Origin: an uncultured Clostridia bacterium
GTDB taxonomy: Bacteria > Bacillota > Clostridia > Peptostreptococcales > Anaerovoracaceae
Reading direction: 5' to 3'
Assembly: GCA_937900415.1 (NCBI GenBank)
Contig: CALCEY010000004.1
Span: 1 to 64,000, forward strand
DNA length: 64,000 nucleotides
A program made the position numbers and the translations under genes. How positions within the stretch are numbered: the stretch's first letter is position 1; each line of letters starts with the position of its first letter. Below, in pieces: positions 34,913-44,009 of this stretch. The notes below the pieces were generated by a model that was not told where the DNA came from, did not search any database, and was given only the letters and a program-made list of their open reading frames with translations.

Positions 34913-36457
34913 TCATATCCGCCCCATAATTATATCTCTTTCCGCAGAGGAAAGCCTTGCATATCCGGCTTCAATCCGCTCCGCTGCCGTCTTTAACCAG
35001 CTTTCTTCCTCAGCGACGCGGGCTTCCGCCTCTTCAATCATTTTTTCCACCGAAGCTTTTTGAGGTCCTCCGTATGTAATCTTAGCCTGCACATTATTAT
35101 ACGGATCGAGGACTGCTTCAATTTCTTCATCTGAAAGCTCAAGCTTTTTTCCAAGGTATTCTTCGGATACTGCTTTCAAAAGCTCCGACGTCATTCCATT
35201 TATTCCGGAAGCCGCAGAAGGCAAAACGCAGGAATCCGCACATTCAGAAGCGCCAATGCAAGAGTTTGCGGCCGTAACTTCGCCGACCATGGTTCCCACT
35301 ATATGATGAGCCTGATCGAAAGAGATTCCAAACCTCCTCACCAGCTCGTCCGCCAGCCCTGTGACCGTGCAGAAGTTGTTTTTCGCCGCTTCATAGGCTT
35401 TCCTTCGGTTGATATTTGAATATTTCAAACATTCTGTGACTACTCCCAATATCTTGTTGGTTTCTGTAACGCCACTGCCGTAATACCACAGCGCTTCATG
35501 AATATCTATGCAATTTGTAAAAGGAATATTTTTCAAAGCAGCTAAAGTGCTTGCCAGCGTTCCTATGGGATGTCCCGCTTTCGACTTGGCATATTCTATC
35601 CCCGAGGCATTTTTTTTCTGAGGCATTATTGAACTGCATACGGCGATCTGCCCTCCAAATTCCAAAAGACCGAACTCATATGTGCTCCACATATATAAGT
35701 CCTGAGCGAGACGGCTCAAAGTTATTCCCATATTAACGTACGCCATCTCAGCTTCCAGAAGGAAATCCTTTGATGCTATACAGTCAAGAGAATTTTCAAG
35801 CACGCCGTCAAAGCCCAAAAGGTCCGCAAGGAGCTGTCTGTCGACCGGGAAGGTTGCGCCGAGAGATGCGGCCGTTCCGTAAGGAGATTTGTTTGTATTT
35901 GCAAAAGCGGCTTTAAGTCTGTCAAAGTCCCTTGAAAGAGCGCTGAAAACCGCAGTATAATAATGTCCCATGCAGGTCGGCTGCGCCGGCTGTGTGTGAG
36001 TATAGCCTGTTATTACGACGTCCTTTTCCTTTTTCGCTTTGGCTGCAAGTTCTCTTTGCAGGACTATCAGATTTTTAATTACGGAAAGAGTTGATTTTCT
36101 TACTATCATACGGTTCAATGTCGAGCCGATGTCGTTTCTACTTCTTCCCATATGCAGTCTTCCGCCCACCTCTATTCCAACCTTTTCAACGAGGCAGTGC
36201 TGGACATTGAAATACAAATCCTCATAGTCGACATTCAAATCCTCACGTTTCAAATTGTCTCTGACATATTCAAGCCCCTCTATGATTTTCTTTCCGTCTG
36301 CCGGTGAAATCATACCGCTTTTGATGAGCATAACCGCATATGCTCTCTGAACTCTAAGCTCCTCTTCAAACAGATGGTCGTAATCGTCAAGCAAGAGCGG
36401 AAGCTCTATCTCGTTTTTATAATAATCCGACATGGTTTCACTGATTCGTTCTCTCAT
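34913..36457 (-). CDS. Argininosuccinate lyase superfamily protein
   Basis: The 514-residue protein belongs to the argininosuccinate lyase/fumarase superfamily, which eliminates fumarate by C-N cleavage. HMGRSRNDIG matches HTGRSRND, YTHTQPAQPT matches the second region, and SSIMPQKKN is the mobile signature loop. Key places differ from ArgH: the loop is CSSIMPQKKNAS where GSSIMPQKKNPD is usual, and the EDVHM-like site reads EDLYFNVQH. There is no argG nearby; the gene lies 146 bp after a sodium:solute symporter gene on the same strand. It may be a catabolic C-N lyase acting on another N-succinyl compound. AAAGGAGC precedes the ATG. Confidence 0.8.
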   Translation of the reverse strand: MRERISETMSDYYKNEIELPLLLDDYDHLFEEELRVQRAYAVMLIKSGMISPADGKKIIEGLEYVRDNLKREDLNVDYEDLYFNVQHCLVEKVGIEVGGRLHMGRSRNDIGSTLNRMIVRKSTLSVIKNLIVLQRELAAKAKKEKDVVITGYTHTQPAQPTCMGHYYTAVFSALSRDFDRLKAAFANTNKSPYGTAASLGATFPVDRQLLADLLGFDGVLENSLDCIASKDFLLEAEMAYVNMGITLSRLAQDLYMWSTYEFGLLEFGGQIAVCSSIMPQKKNASGIEYAKSKAGHPIGTLASTLAALKNIPFTNCIDIHEALWYYGSGVTETNKILGVVTECLKYSNINRRKAYEAAKNNFCTVTGLADELVRRFGISFDQAHHIVGTMVGEVTAANSCIGASECADSCVLPSAASGINGMTSELLKAVSEEYLGKKLELSDEEIEAVLDPYNNVQAKITYGGPQKASVEKMIEEAEARVAEEESWLKTAAERIEAGYARLSSAERDIIMGRI

Positions 36458-36603
36458 TTTAAAGCTCCTTTACCTGTGCCTTTCCGGCTGTCTGCGGCTT
36501 TACGCTGCCTGTACCTTAATCATTTAAAGCTCTTATCTGCGGTACGCAAGCCGATTCGCCGCCTCTTTGTTTCTCTGCGTTTTTCCGTTTTTTCCATACT
36601 TCC

Positions 36604-37995
36604 CTAAACCTGCTTATCATTCTTCATGATTTTTGAAAGAATCAGTACGCAGGCAAGGCATATCAGCCCGCCGACTATAACTCCGTTGACGCCGGTCGAT
36701 GCTTTAAACACAGCGTTCCATATAAGCGTGGTAAAGCAGCCTGCGAACATACCGACGTTTATCGCCTTTGCTTTAGCCGATTTTATGAAGCATGCGCAAA
36801 TCAAAGGAATAAAAATTCCCGCTCCATAAGCCGCTCCGCCCGACCTCATAAGCTCGAATACGCTTCCGCCTGTCAAAGCAAGGCCTAATGCTATAAAGCC
36901 TCCCACTATTGTAAAAATTCTTGACAGTTTCAGAAGCCGGTCTCCTGTAATGTCCGGTTTAAAGGATTTATAAATATCATTGGCGCAAGACGTTCCAAGC
37001 AGAAGTAGAAAGCTGTCGGCTGTTGAAATAACCAAAGCAATAAGCGAGGCCAAAAGAGCGCCCTTAATTACAGGAGGAAAAAGCTGCCCAATCAAAATCG
37101 GAACTATCATCTCCGGATTATCAAGGTCAGGGATAAGCTTATATGCGCAGAAAGCGACCGATACTATTGAAAAGGCCATTATCAGCGTAATGATATTCGA
37201 TAAGACAGAACCCTTTACCGCGGTCTTTTCATCTACAGAGGCCATAATCCTCTGAGCGTAGCCGGCATGGGAACCTGCGTTAAAAATATACACGCATATG
37301 TATCCGATAATTTCAAGAGCCGAAATCGAGCCCAAATCAAGAATCGCAGGGTTCGCATCGTTGACCGTATCGAAAACTTCGCCTACTCCGCCCGCCGACT
37401 TGAAGGCTGCTATAGGCAAAATTATACCTATCCCCAGGGTCAGCAGCACGGCTTGAAGCGTGTCGGTAACTGCGACGGAATAAAGACCTCCAAATATGGT
37501 GATAAGCATGATTACCGCGAAGCCGATCAACATTCCTGCTGTTGGCGAAGTCAGCCCCAACGCAGACATAACCGTTCCGCATCCGGCGATCTGTGCAGCC
37601 GTCGATGCTATCATAGAAACGACTGTAACGATTGCAGAAATAGTCTTCGTCGACTTTCCATAGGTTTTTCCCAAAAAATCAGGAAGAGTCGCACATCTGG
37701 AAGCTCTAAGCTTTCTCGACATGCATATCAGGGCTATCCAGCCTACGTTAAATGTTGCGATTACAATCAAAGCTCCTACTCCCGAATTGTAAGTAAATCC
37801 CACGTCAGCCATTACTGCTCCTGAGCCCATGCAGGTTGCTACAGTAGTTCCAACCATTATTTTCGTAGTCAGCGAACGGTCGGCGACCACATAGCTTTCA
37901 CTGCTCTTTACCTTTTTTGAATAATAAAGCCCGACGGCAACGATAATTAAAAAGTACAATACGATGACGACAACGTCTCCCAGAGCCAGCGACAT
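36604..37995 (-). CDS. Sodium:solute symporter family protein (SSS)
   Basis: The 463-residue permease has about 13 membrane helices in the order of the PutP/PanF family. The conserved features are the first-helix start VVIVLYFLIIVAVGLYYSKKV, the Na+-site segment GTTVATCMGSG and SLIALVISTADSFLLL in the middle of the chain. These transporters take up amino acids, carboxylates or sugars with Na+. It heads an apparent operon with the lyase gene and diverges from a LysR gene over about 200 bp. The ATG is preceded by AAAGGGAGG. The substrate is unknown, but lyase linkage suggests an amino- or N-succinyl compound. Confidence 0.88.
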   Translation of the reverse strand: MSLALGDVVVIVLYFLIIVAVGLYYSKKVKSSESYVVADRSLTTKIMVGTTVATCMGSGAVMADVGFTYNSGVGALIVIATFNVGWIALICMSRKLRASRCATLPDFLGKTYGKSTKTISAIVTVVSMIASTAAQIAGCGTVMSALGLTSPTAGMLIGFAVIMLITIFGGLYSVAVTDTLQAVLLTLGIGIILPIAAFKSAGGVGEVFDTVNDANPAILDLGSISALEIIGYICVYIFNAGSHAGYAQRIMASVDEKTAVKGSVLSNIITLIMAFSIVSVAFCAYKLIPDLDNPEMIVPILIGQLFPPVIKGALLASLIALVISTADSFLLLLGTSCANDIYKSFKPDITGDRLLKLSRIFTIVGGFIALGLALTGGSVFELMRSGGAAYGAGIFIPLICACFIKSAKAKAINVGMFAGCFTTLIWNAVFKASTGVNGVIVGGLICLACVLILSKIMKNDKQV

Positions 37996-38191
37996 ATTAC
38001 AACCTCCCTTTCCAATAAATAAATTTACTGATTTATACTTAGCTTCAATTTATCACCGGGAAAGAAAAAAATAAAATAACTTTTTTTCATAGCGTTATGA
38101 ATTTGCGTTCCTGAAATTCGTATTGAAATGTGTTATAATTACTTTAAAATTTCCTTTGTCGCCGATCATAAAAAGAATTGGGGAGAAAACC

Positions 38192-39079
38192 ATGAACATC
38201 AATCAGCTCCAATATTTTCAGATAACATGCAAATACATGAATATAAGCAAGTCGGCTCAAGAGCTCCACGTCTCTCAATCCGCTGTTTCAAAAGCCATAA
38301 AAGAGTTGGAAAAGGAATTTGAAATCAGCCTGTTCAGCAGATATAACAACACTTTGTTCCTTACTGCGGACGGAAAGCTCTTCCTTGAAAAAACAGAACA
38401 AATTCTGAACAAAGTGCAGCTGCTTTATACGTTCGCCAATGAAATCAACGATAAAAGCAATACGGTTCGTCTCGGCATTTCACCGCTTGTCGGCGGCTGT
38501 CTGCTGCCGCCGTTTTATCAGGAGGTCATGGATCTTGACAACAAACTGATCCTTGACCCTGTAGAACTACAGACTCATAAAATTCTTTCGGAAATAGAAA
38601 GCGAAAATATAGACGTAGGCCTTATCGTGTCGGGCGACTCCAATCTTTCACGCTTTGGCTGTGTACGCCTCCTTGATACATCTCTCGTTTTCTGTGTTCA
38701 TGAAAACAATCCTCTTTCAAAGGAAAACAGTATATCCTTTTCAATGCTTAAGGATGAGCCTCTAATTTTCATCACTCCTGATTCGAGTGAAAATAAAATC
38801 CTCCTGGAGCATTTTCAGGAGGAAAATATAATTCCGAATATTCTGTTTCATTCAGATCAGATATACACTATACAACACTGTATCAATCACGAGCTGGCCT
38901 CTTCTTTTCTGTATGACATAGTCGTTCCAAGGAATCAGTACATAAAGCACGTTCCGCTTAAAGATCCTGTAACTATGCATATTTGTCTTGTCTGGAAAAA
39001 AGATCGCTATCTGCACAGCGGTATAAAAAGACTGATAAACATATCTAAAAACTTCACTTTTTGTCACTATCATGGTTAG
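38192..39079 (+). CDS. LysR family transcriptional regulator
   Basis: The 295-residue regulator has the LysR helix-turn-helix at residues 1-60 (MNINQLQYFQITCKYMNISKS, SQSAVSKAIKELEKEF) followed by a type 2 periplasmic-binding effector domain. The ATG at 38192 follows GGGGAG by six bases; the frame opens 69 bases earlier without a site. It is transcribed divergently from the sodium:solute symporter and lyase genes, the classic position for a LysR activator of the neighbouring operon. A TATAAT lies about 50 bp upstream of the start. Confidence 0.9.
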   Translation: MNINQLQYFQITCKYMNISKSAQELHVSQSAVSKAIKELEKEFEISLFSRYNNTLFLTADGKLFLEKTEQILNKVQLLYTFANEINDKSNTVRLGISPLVGGCLLPPFYQEVMDLDNKLILDPVELQTHKILSEIESENIDVGLIVSGDSNLSRFGCVRLLDTSLVFCVHENNPLSKENSISFSMLKDEPLIFITPDSSENKILLEHFQEENIIPNILFHSDQIYTIQHCINHELASSFLYDIVVPRNQYIKHVPLKDPVTMHICLVWKKDRYLHSGIKRLINISKNFTFCHYHG

Positions 39080-39093
39080 CCGGCGGCGTAAAT

Positions 39094-39800
39094 CTATATG
39101 AGAAGGCTCACGCCAGATATTACTAACAAAATATATAAAAGCTTGAGAAAGAATTCCTGCGTCATCTTTGCAGCCAGACGATTTCCTATAAAAACACCTG
39201 CAATCAGTGCCGGCACACTCCATAATGTAACGGAAAGTGTAAATCCTGTCATCAGTCCGGCCATGGCCTGTTTGACTATCAGAAAAATGTCCAGAGCTAC
39301 CCATATCATCGAAACCGTCGCACGAAACTGATTTTTTTCAGGAAGTCTCTTTACCGCATAAACAATCAGCAGAGGACCTCCCGAAACGAACATTCCATGA
39401 ATCACACCCGCCAGCAATAGTATAATGTCGAGTACGAATCCCGACATTTCTCTGTCCTTCTTTCCGAATAATCCCATCAACGCAACCGTTATGACAAATG
39501 CCGAAAAAATTTACAGCAGCAGTTCCATCTTAAGAAACGAATAAATATATTCACCTGCAAAACTCCTATGAACATAACTATGATAATTTTTAAAAATTTT
39601 TTCCACGCTATGCTTCGGTATCCTTTTGCGGCAATCAATGCTCCTGCCAACAGCGCAAGTATCGTAAGCGATGGTTTGGCTATATCAATACCGTATATCA
39701 TTATTGCACAAGGCATAGCAAGCACGGTGCCTGCAAAGCCTGTAATACCTTGAATAAGATTCGTTGAAAAAATTACCAAAAGAAACAGCCCTAATTCCAT
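39094..39800 (-). pseudogene. TauE/SafE family sulfite/anion permease, broken
   Basis: Two adjoining frames together give a TauE/SafE permease: the N-terminal half (from MELGLFLLVIFSTNLIQGITG) and the C-terminal half (GLFGKKDREMSGFVLDIILLL onward). The gene is interrupted twice. A one-base loss near 39560, in the run TTTT before GCAGGTGAA, shifts the frame. A TAA at 39511-39513 interrupts the restored frame, which otherwise continues. Real TauE/SafE proteins are about 250 residues of seven helices and export sulfite or organosulfonates. AAGGAG precedes the start at 39800, and a sigma-54 promoter lies upstream. The two lesions suggest inactivation, not a sequencing slip. Confidence 0.75.
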
Positions 39801-39877
39801 CCTTTTATTTTCTCCTTGACTTAAAATCAAAAAATTCATTTTCTTAAACTTCATTCGGATACCAATTACAAATAAAA

Positions 39878-39892
39878 GCAACTCCCATGCCA
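39878..39892 (-). promoter_or_regulatory. Candidate sigma-54 promoter of the TauE/SafE pseudogene
   Basis: Minus strand TGGCAT, five bases, TTGC then TTTT, matching the -24/-12 consensus TGGCAC-N5-TTGC with one change. Start of transcription would be about 66 bp before the start codon. Confidence 0.6.
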
Positions 39893-39940
39893 TGAAAAAA
39901 ACAATGATAATATTTTTTTACTTTTTTCTTACACAAATAT

Positions 39941-39959
39941 TCTTTGAAAGGTTCAGACA
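39941..39959 (-). promoter_or_regulatory. Possible activator site upstream of the TauE promoter
   Basis: Minus strand TGTCTGAACCTTTCAAAGA contains the same half TGTCTGAA as the perfect palindrome at 41898-41918 and a partial second half TTTCA. It lies about 60 bp upstream of the sigma-54 promoter. Confidence 0.4.
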
Positions 39960-40404
39960 CTGTTTTCCGTTCAGGCCTGCCGGCGGAACAATTACAATAA
40001 CCTAAATAATGCAGGGCTTCCTGACGACAACCTTCATAAACAATCCGGCCTGCATACTGCTTTCCGCCGTTATCCTATCCGTTCTGATCTTCGTACATCA
40101 TATAGGCATTACGAGATTTTTCCTGTAAATGCAGCAAAGATAACAGATAATTCAAAACCAGCGTTGTATCTCCTCTGATAAATTCGGCAGTCAAATGCAT
40201 AACCATCCCAATCGTCGGATTCTTATCCGTTCCCCGGACATGCGATTTATTTTTCTTTTCATGGCCAAAAAGTTGAACCTGAATATCAATCATGATAAAA
40301 TTATTTATGCGGTTTTTAAAGTAAGTCTCTTTAAATCGCTTCACCTGAAGCTCATTTAAAAAGAGATCAGAGAACCGGAACCGCAAAGCAAAGGAGAAGG
40401 ACTC

Positions 40405-41904
40405 ATGCTCAGATGTTATGTCGAACAGCTTCTGAATGTATTTAACTATATCGACGCACTTTTAGTCACCAATACCGACGCCAATATCGAATATTACTTT
40501 AACATACAGCCTCGCTTGAACAAACTTCGCGAGGAGGATATTTTAGGAATGAATATACTGGAACTCTATCCCAACCTGACGAAGGAAACCAGCAGTATTT
40601 ACAGAGTTCTCCGCAGCGGTCAGCCTATATACAATGAATTCCAATCTATGCATGCCGTCAATACTAACCAGATTTTTAACGGCCTCAACACTACAATCCC
40701 TATCAAACATAACAATAAAATCATCGGAGCTGCTGAAATTACCAGATGGGTGGACGATCCCTTCAAAAGAAAAGACATAACCGTTTCATCAATGCGAAAC
40801 TTAAGCAAGGCTTCAGGCGGTTCAGCAAGTTCATACGGCTCCGGAGACGATTTGCGCCTCTATACGACAGACGACATAATCACATGCTCTCCGCATATGG
40901 AAGAAATCAAAAAGCGCATAAAACTTATCTCCGAAACTGATTCAACCGTTTTAATCTACGGCCCGACGGGAACAGGAAAAGAACTGGTCGCCCAGTCTAT
41001 CCACACTTCAGGCAAAAGACGGAAAAGCCGATTTGTTTCGCAAAATTGCGCCGCCATACCGGATACTCTCCTCGAAGGCATCCTCTTTGGTACCACAAAG
41101 GGCAGCTATACCGGAGCTGAAAACCGTCCCGGTCTCTTTGAAATCGCCAACGGAGGAACCCTTTTTCTTGATGAAATCAACTCTATGGAGCCCGGCATGC
41201 AGACAAAACTGCTCAAGGTCATAGAAGAAAAAAAGGTCACAAGAATAGGAAGTTCCGTCCCCGTTCCGATAGATGTGAAAATCGTATCGGCTGTAAACGA
41301 ACCTCCTGAATACTGCGTTCAAAGCAAAAAACTCAGAAAAGACCTTTTCTACAGGCTCAGCGTTGTACGACTTGATATTCCTCCGCTTTCAGAAAGGCCC
41401 GAGGATATAAAGCTGCTTACCAGGCACTTTATAGACTATTTCAATATCAAGATGAACCGGGACGTGCTGTATATTTCCGAAGAAGCAGAACGGCTATTTC
41501 TTGAATACCCTTGGCCCGGAAACGTCAGAGAGCTGAAAAACGTAATAGAAGGCGCGTACAACGTTACACCTCCGCCGAGAATAATTCACGTCAGCGACCT
41601 TGCCGATTATCTGTCGAGGCACAGTTCTTCCGCTAAAATATTTCCGCCTGCTTTAAGATCTCCGGAACAGCAGCCTTTTTCCGTCGATAATTCTCCCGAA
41701 GAATGGCTCGGCCTCCTGGCCGAACACGGCAGGCGCATGACCTGTGAAGGAAAATCTCTTTCAGATATTACTTCCGATATCGAAAAAGAAATCATCAAGG
41801 CCACCCTTAAGGATTCCCGCTCTATTTCAGACGCTGCGAAAAAGCTTCATATAACCAAGCAGGGCCTTTGCTATAAAATCCAAAAATATGGTATAGATGT
41901 CTGA
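40405..41904 (+). CDS. Sigma-54-dependent transcriptional activator (PAS-AAA-HTH)
   Basis: The 499-residue enhancer-binding protein has a PAS-like sensor (residues ~7-115), the AAA+ domain (~155-395) and a Fis-type helix-turn-helix at the C-terminus (SISDAAKKLHITKQGLCYKI). Walker A is GPTGTGKE (186-193). The sigma-54-contact loop is GSYTGA (233-238, usually GAFTGA), Walker B is GTLFLDE, and the arginine finger region is DLFYRLSVVR. AGGAG lies eight bases before the ATG. It works with RNA polymerase carrying sigma-54, which is encoded elsewhere. Consensus sigma-54 promoters lie on both sides, before TauE and before the amidinohydrolase. The PAS ligand is unknown. Confidence 0.93.
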   Translation: MLRCYVEQLLNVFNYIDALLVTNTDANIEYYFNIQPRLNKLREEDILGMNILELYPNLTKETSSIYRVLRSGQPIYNEFQSMHAVNTNQIFNGLNTTIPIKHNNKIIGAAEITRWVDDPFKRKDITVSSMRNLSKASGGSASSYGSGDDLRLYTTDDIITCSPHMEEIKKRIKLISETDSTVLIYGPTGTGKELVAQSIHTSGKRRKSRFVSQNCAAIPDTLLEGILFGTTKGSYTGAENRPGLFEIANGGTLFLDEINSMEPGMQTKLLKVIEEKKVTRIGSSVPVPIDVKIVSAVNEPPEYCVQSKKLRKDLFYRLSVVRLDIPPLSERPEDIKLLTRHFIDYFNIKMNRDVLYISEEAERLFLEYPWPGNVRELKNVIEGAYNVTPPPRIIHVSDLADYLSRHSSSAKIFPPALRSPEQQPFSVDNSPEEWLGLLAEHGRRMTCEGKSLSDITSDIEKEIIKATLKDSRSISDAAKKLHITKQGLCYKIQKYGIDV

Positions 41905-41918
41905 AAAATTTTCAGACA
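41898..41918. promoter_or_regulatory. Perfect palindrome, likely activator-binding site
   Basis: Arms TGTCTGAAAA and TTTTCAGACA flank a single A; the site overlaps the stop codon of the activator gene. It lies about 200 bp upstream of the sigma-54 promoter at 42114, the expected place for an enhancer site. Confidence 0.6.
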
Positions 41919-41938
41919 CCTATATATTTGTTCAGTTT

Positions 41939-41984
41939 AAACGTCAAAAAAATTTGTCAGTTGTAATAAAATTTTTTGACGTTT
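41939..41984. repeat. A/T-rich inverted repeat after the activator gene
   Basis: Arms AAACGTCAAAAAAATTT and AAAATTTTTTGACGTTT are nearly perfect (one base of slip). It could terminate the activator transcript or be a second regulatory site. Confidence 0.5.
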
Positions 41985-42113
41985 TTATAAATTTTTTACT
42001 ATTTTTTTATTGTTTTTTTGCCGCCTTTTCCTTTCATAAATTCATATTTCTGCATAAGTTTATCAGATTCCCTAAACACAAGAATTCAAAAAACAATTGC
42101 AACATGTTATCAT

Positions 42114-42128
42114 TGGCACAATTATTGC
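42114..42128 (+). promoter_or_regulatory. Sigma-54 promoter of the amidinohydrolase gene
   Basis: TGGCAC, five bases, TTGC, an exact -24/-12 consensus. Transcription would begin near 42140, about 30 bases before the ATG at 42171. Confidence 0.85.
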
Positions 42129-42170
42129 TTTATAACATAATATATTATGCTAACAAACAGGAGGAAAACA

Positions 42171-43112
42171 ATGAATAAACTGATTGACATCGACGCCATT
42201 CCCGGCGAAAGATGGTTTCCAAAGGAAACAAATTTTGAAGAAGATATGCCGCTTTACTGGGGAGACTGGGGAGTAGCCTCCGAGGTTGATACTCTGAAAG
42301 CGGTTTTGATGAGAAGACCCGGAAAGGAAATAGAAAACTTTAACGCCAAGGAAGTAAGGTTTTCAGACGAACCAGTCGACGTTGAACTGATGCGTGCTCA
42401 GCATGACGCCGTGGCAGATATTTACCGTCAGCACGGTGTAAAGGTTTACTACGTGGAAGAGCAGAGAGAAGACAGACCAAACGCCATTTTCTGCCGCGAT
42501 CTCGTATTCATGACTCCTGAAGGAGCAATTCTCACCAGACCAGGAATGGCTGCCAGAAGAGGCGAGGAACGTTACATCGCAAAGGCTCTGTCCGATATAG
42601 GAGTTCCTATAATCAAAACCGTAAGCGGAGACGGTATGTTTGAAGGCGCAAATGCAATGTGGGTAGACAGACACACATGCGTCGTTTCAACAGGTAGCCG
42701 CTGCAACAGAAGCGGATACGAGCAGGTTAAAACCGAGCTGGAACGCATGGGCGTTGAAGTATGGCACATGCAGCAGCCTTACAGCAACATCCACATAGAT
42801 GGTCTTATGAACCCCGCCAGCAATGACGTAATCATGCTTCATGCCCCGCAGGTTCCTTATGATATAGTGGATATGCTGAAGAAAAAAGGCTACAGAATCT
42901 TGGAAGTGCCTTCAAGAACCGAAGTTCGCGAAACCTTCTGCTGCAACTTCGTAGCTATCGAACCGGGACTTGTTGTAATGCCTGAAGGCAATCCAAGAGC
43001 GCAAGCTCTTCTTGAGGAAAATGGAATCAAAGTAATCAATGTCAACATTTCCGAAATCATCAAGGGCCGCGGAGCTCTTCACTGCATCACAGCTTTCCTG
43101 AAGAGAGGATAA
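42171..43112 (+). CDS. Amidinotransferase/arginine deiminase superfamily enzyme
   Basis: The 313-residue protein belongs to the guanidino-group modifying enzyme superfamily (arginine deiminase, dimethylarginine hydrolase, glycine amidinotransferase). Visible active-site residues are D110 in FCRDLVF, the acidic MFEGAN motif near 158, H208 in SNIHIDGLM and the catalytic C305 in GALHCITAF. The C-terminal location of the cysteine is as in that family. It lacks the extra domain of arginine deiminase and is shorter. AGGAGG lies six bases before the ATG at 42171. It is expressed from a consensus sigma-54 promoter under the upstream activator. Likely substrates are arginine or a modified arginine, but I cannot choose. 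Confidence 0.88.
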   Translation: MNKLIDIDAIPGERWFPKETNFEEDMPLYWGDWGVASEVDTLKAVLMRRPGKEIENFNAKEVRFSDEPVDVELMRAQHDAVADIYRQHGVKVYYVEEQREDRPNAIFCRDLVFMTPEGAILTRPGMAARRGEERYIAKALSDIGVPIIKTVSGDGMFEGANAMWVDRHTCVVSTGSRCNRSGYEQVKTELERMGVEVWHMQQPYSNIHIDGLMNPASNDVIMLHAPQVPYDIVDMLKKKGYRILEVPSRTEVRETFCCNFVAIEPGLVVMPEGNPRAQALLEENGIKVINVNISEIIKGRGALHCITAFLKRG

Positions 43113-43160
43113 CAGAACAGGCGGGTAACGCCTTTCCCCAGAAATTACTGTCAAAAAAAG

Positions 43161-43248
43161 AAAAGCAGGCAGCTAAGAGACTTTGCGCCAACGTTCAGAA
43201 GAATAACTTTTGAACGTCACATCATTTCTCATTTTCTGCCTGCTTTTT
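43161..43248. terminator. Bidirectional terminator, amidinohydrolase / amino-acid ABC operon
   Basis: Outer arms AAAAGCAGGCAG and CTGCCTGCTTTT enclose an inner ACGTTC/GAACGT stem. It separates convergent transcripts. Confidence 0.8.
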
Positions 43249-43277
43249 AATATGTTTAAGTCAGTTCGAATTCAACT

Positions 43278-44009
43278 TTAAAGGTCTTCAAAGCCTACCA
43301 TATTCAGAAACTGCTTCAGATTCTCATTGTCCGATTTCTCAAAGATTTCCTCGCAGCTTCCCTCCGCCTCTATTACGCCGTCTTTAAGGAATGCCACTCT
43401 TGTCGCAAAACTGCGTATAGCGTTTATCTGATGGGTTACTATAAACATGGTCTGCCCCTCGCCGGCCAATTCCTTTATCGTTTGAAACACCTCATGGGCC
43501 AGTTCGGGATCCAGCGATGACGTTGGCTCGTCAAAAGCGATTATTTCAGGATTCATTGCCAGACATCTGGCTATAGCAAGTCTCTGCTTCTGCCCTCCGG
43601 AAAGTGTGGCCGGATATTGCGCCGCTTCTTCTGACAATTTTACTTTTGCCAGCAATTCATCAGCTATGTCCTCCGCTTCCTTTCGCAGCGTTTTCTTCAC
43701 CGTCATCAGCGGCTTTGCAATATTCTCTTTCACCGTATAGTGAGGAAACAGATTGAAATTCTGAAATACCATTCCAATCCTTCCTGCAGTTTGACTGCCG
43801 TTTCCCATATCCTCTCCGTTAAGAAGAATCTGTCCCCCATCTACGTTTTCGAGCCCGGCTATACACCTTATCATGGTGCTTTTACCCGAACCGCTGGCGC
43901 CTATTACGGCTATGATGTCTCCCTTGCCTGCCTCAAGGCTTACGTCCTTTAAAACCGTCTTGTCGCCGAAAGACTTTCTGAGGTTTTTTATCTCTATCAG
44001 TTTTGCCAT
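43278..44009 (-). CDS. Polar amino acid ABC transporter ATP-binding protein
   Basis: The 243-residue ATPase powers amino-acid import. Walker A is GASGSGKST, the signature is LSGGQKQRLAIARCLAMNPE, Walker B ends in FDEPTSSLDPE, and the switch histidine is in VTHQI. It belongs to the GlnQ/HisP type. The start at 44009 uses AGGAAGG; it overlaps the end of the permease gene by 13 bp, so translation is coupled. It is the last gene of an operon headed by the TudS-like or the binding-protein gene. Confidence 0.93.
   Translation of the reverse strand: MAKLIEIKNLRKSFGDKTVLKDVSLEAGKGDIIAVIGASGSGKSTMIRCIAGLENVDGGQILLNGEDMGNGSQTAGRIGMVFQNFNLFPHYTVKENIAKPLMTVKKTLRKEAEDIADELLAKVKLSEEAAQYPATLSGGQKQRLAIARCLAMNPEIIAFDEPTSSLDPELAHEVFQTIKELAGEGQTMFIVTHQINAIRSFATRVAFLKDGVIEAEGSCEEIFEKSDNENLKQFLNMVGFEDL

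Larger units (their letters stand above)
39801..40404. other. Regulatory gap between the TauE/SafE gene and the sigma-54 activator gene
   Basis: It holds a sigma-54 promoter (39878-39892) and an activator-site-like sequence (39941-39959). The rest, about 400 bp, shows no gene I would support; a 103-codon minus-strand frame at 40075-40386 lacks a site and family match. Confidence 0.55.

Noticed and set aside
40075..40386. 103-codon minus-strand frame upstream of the sigma-54 activator gene
   Set aside because: It has no ribosome binding site and no recognisable family, and it lies in a regulatory gap; there is no positive evidence of coding.
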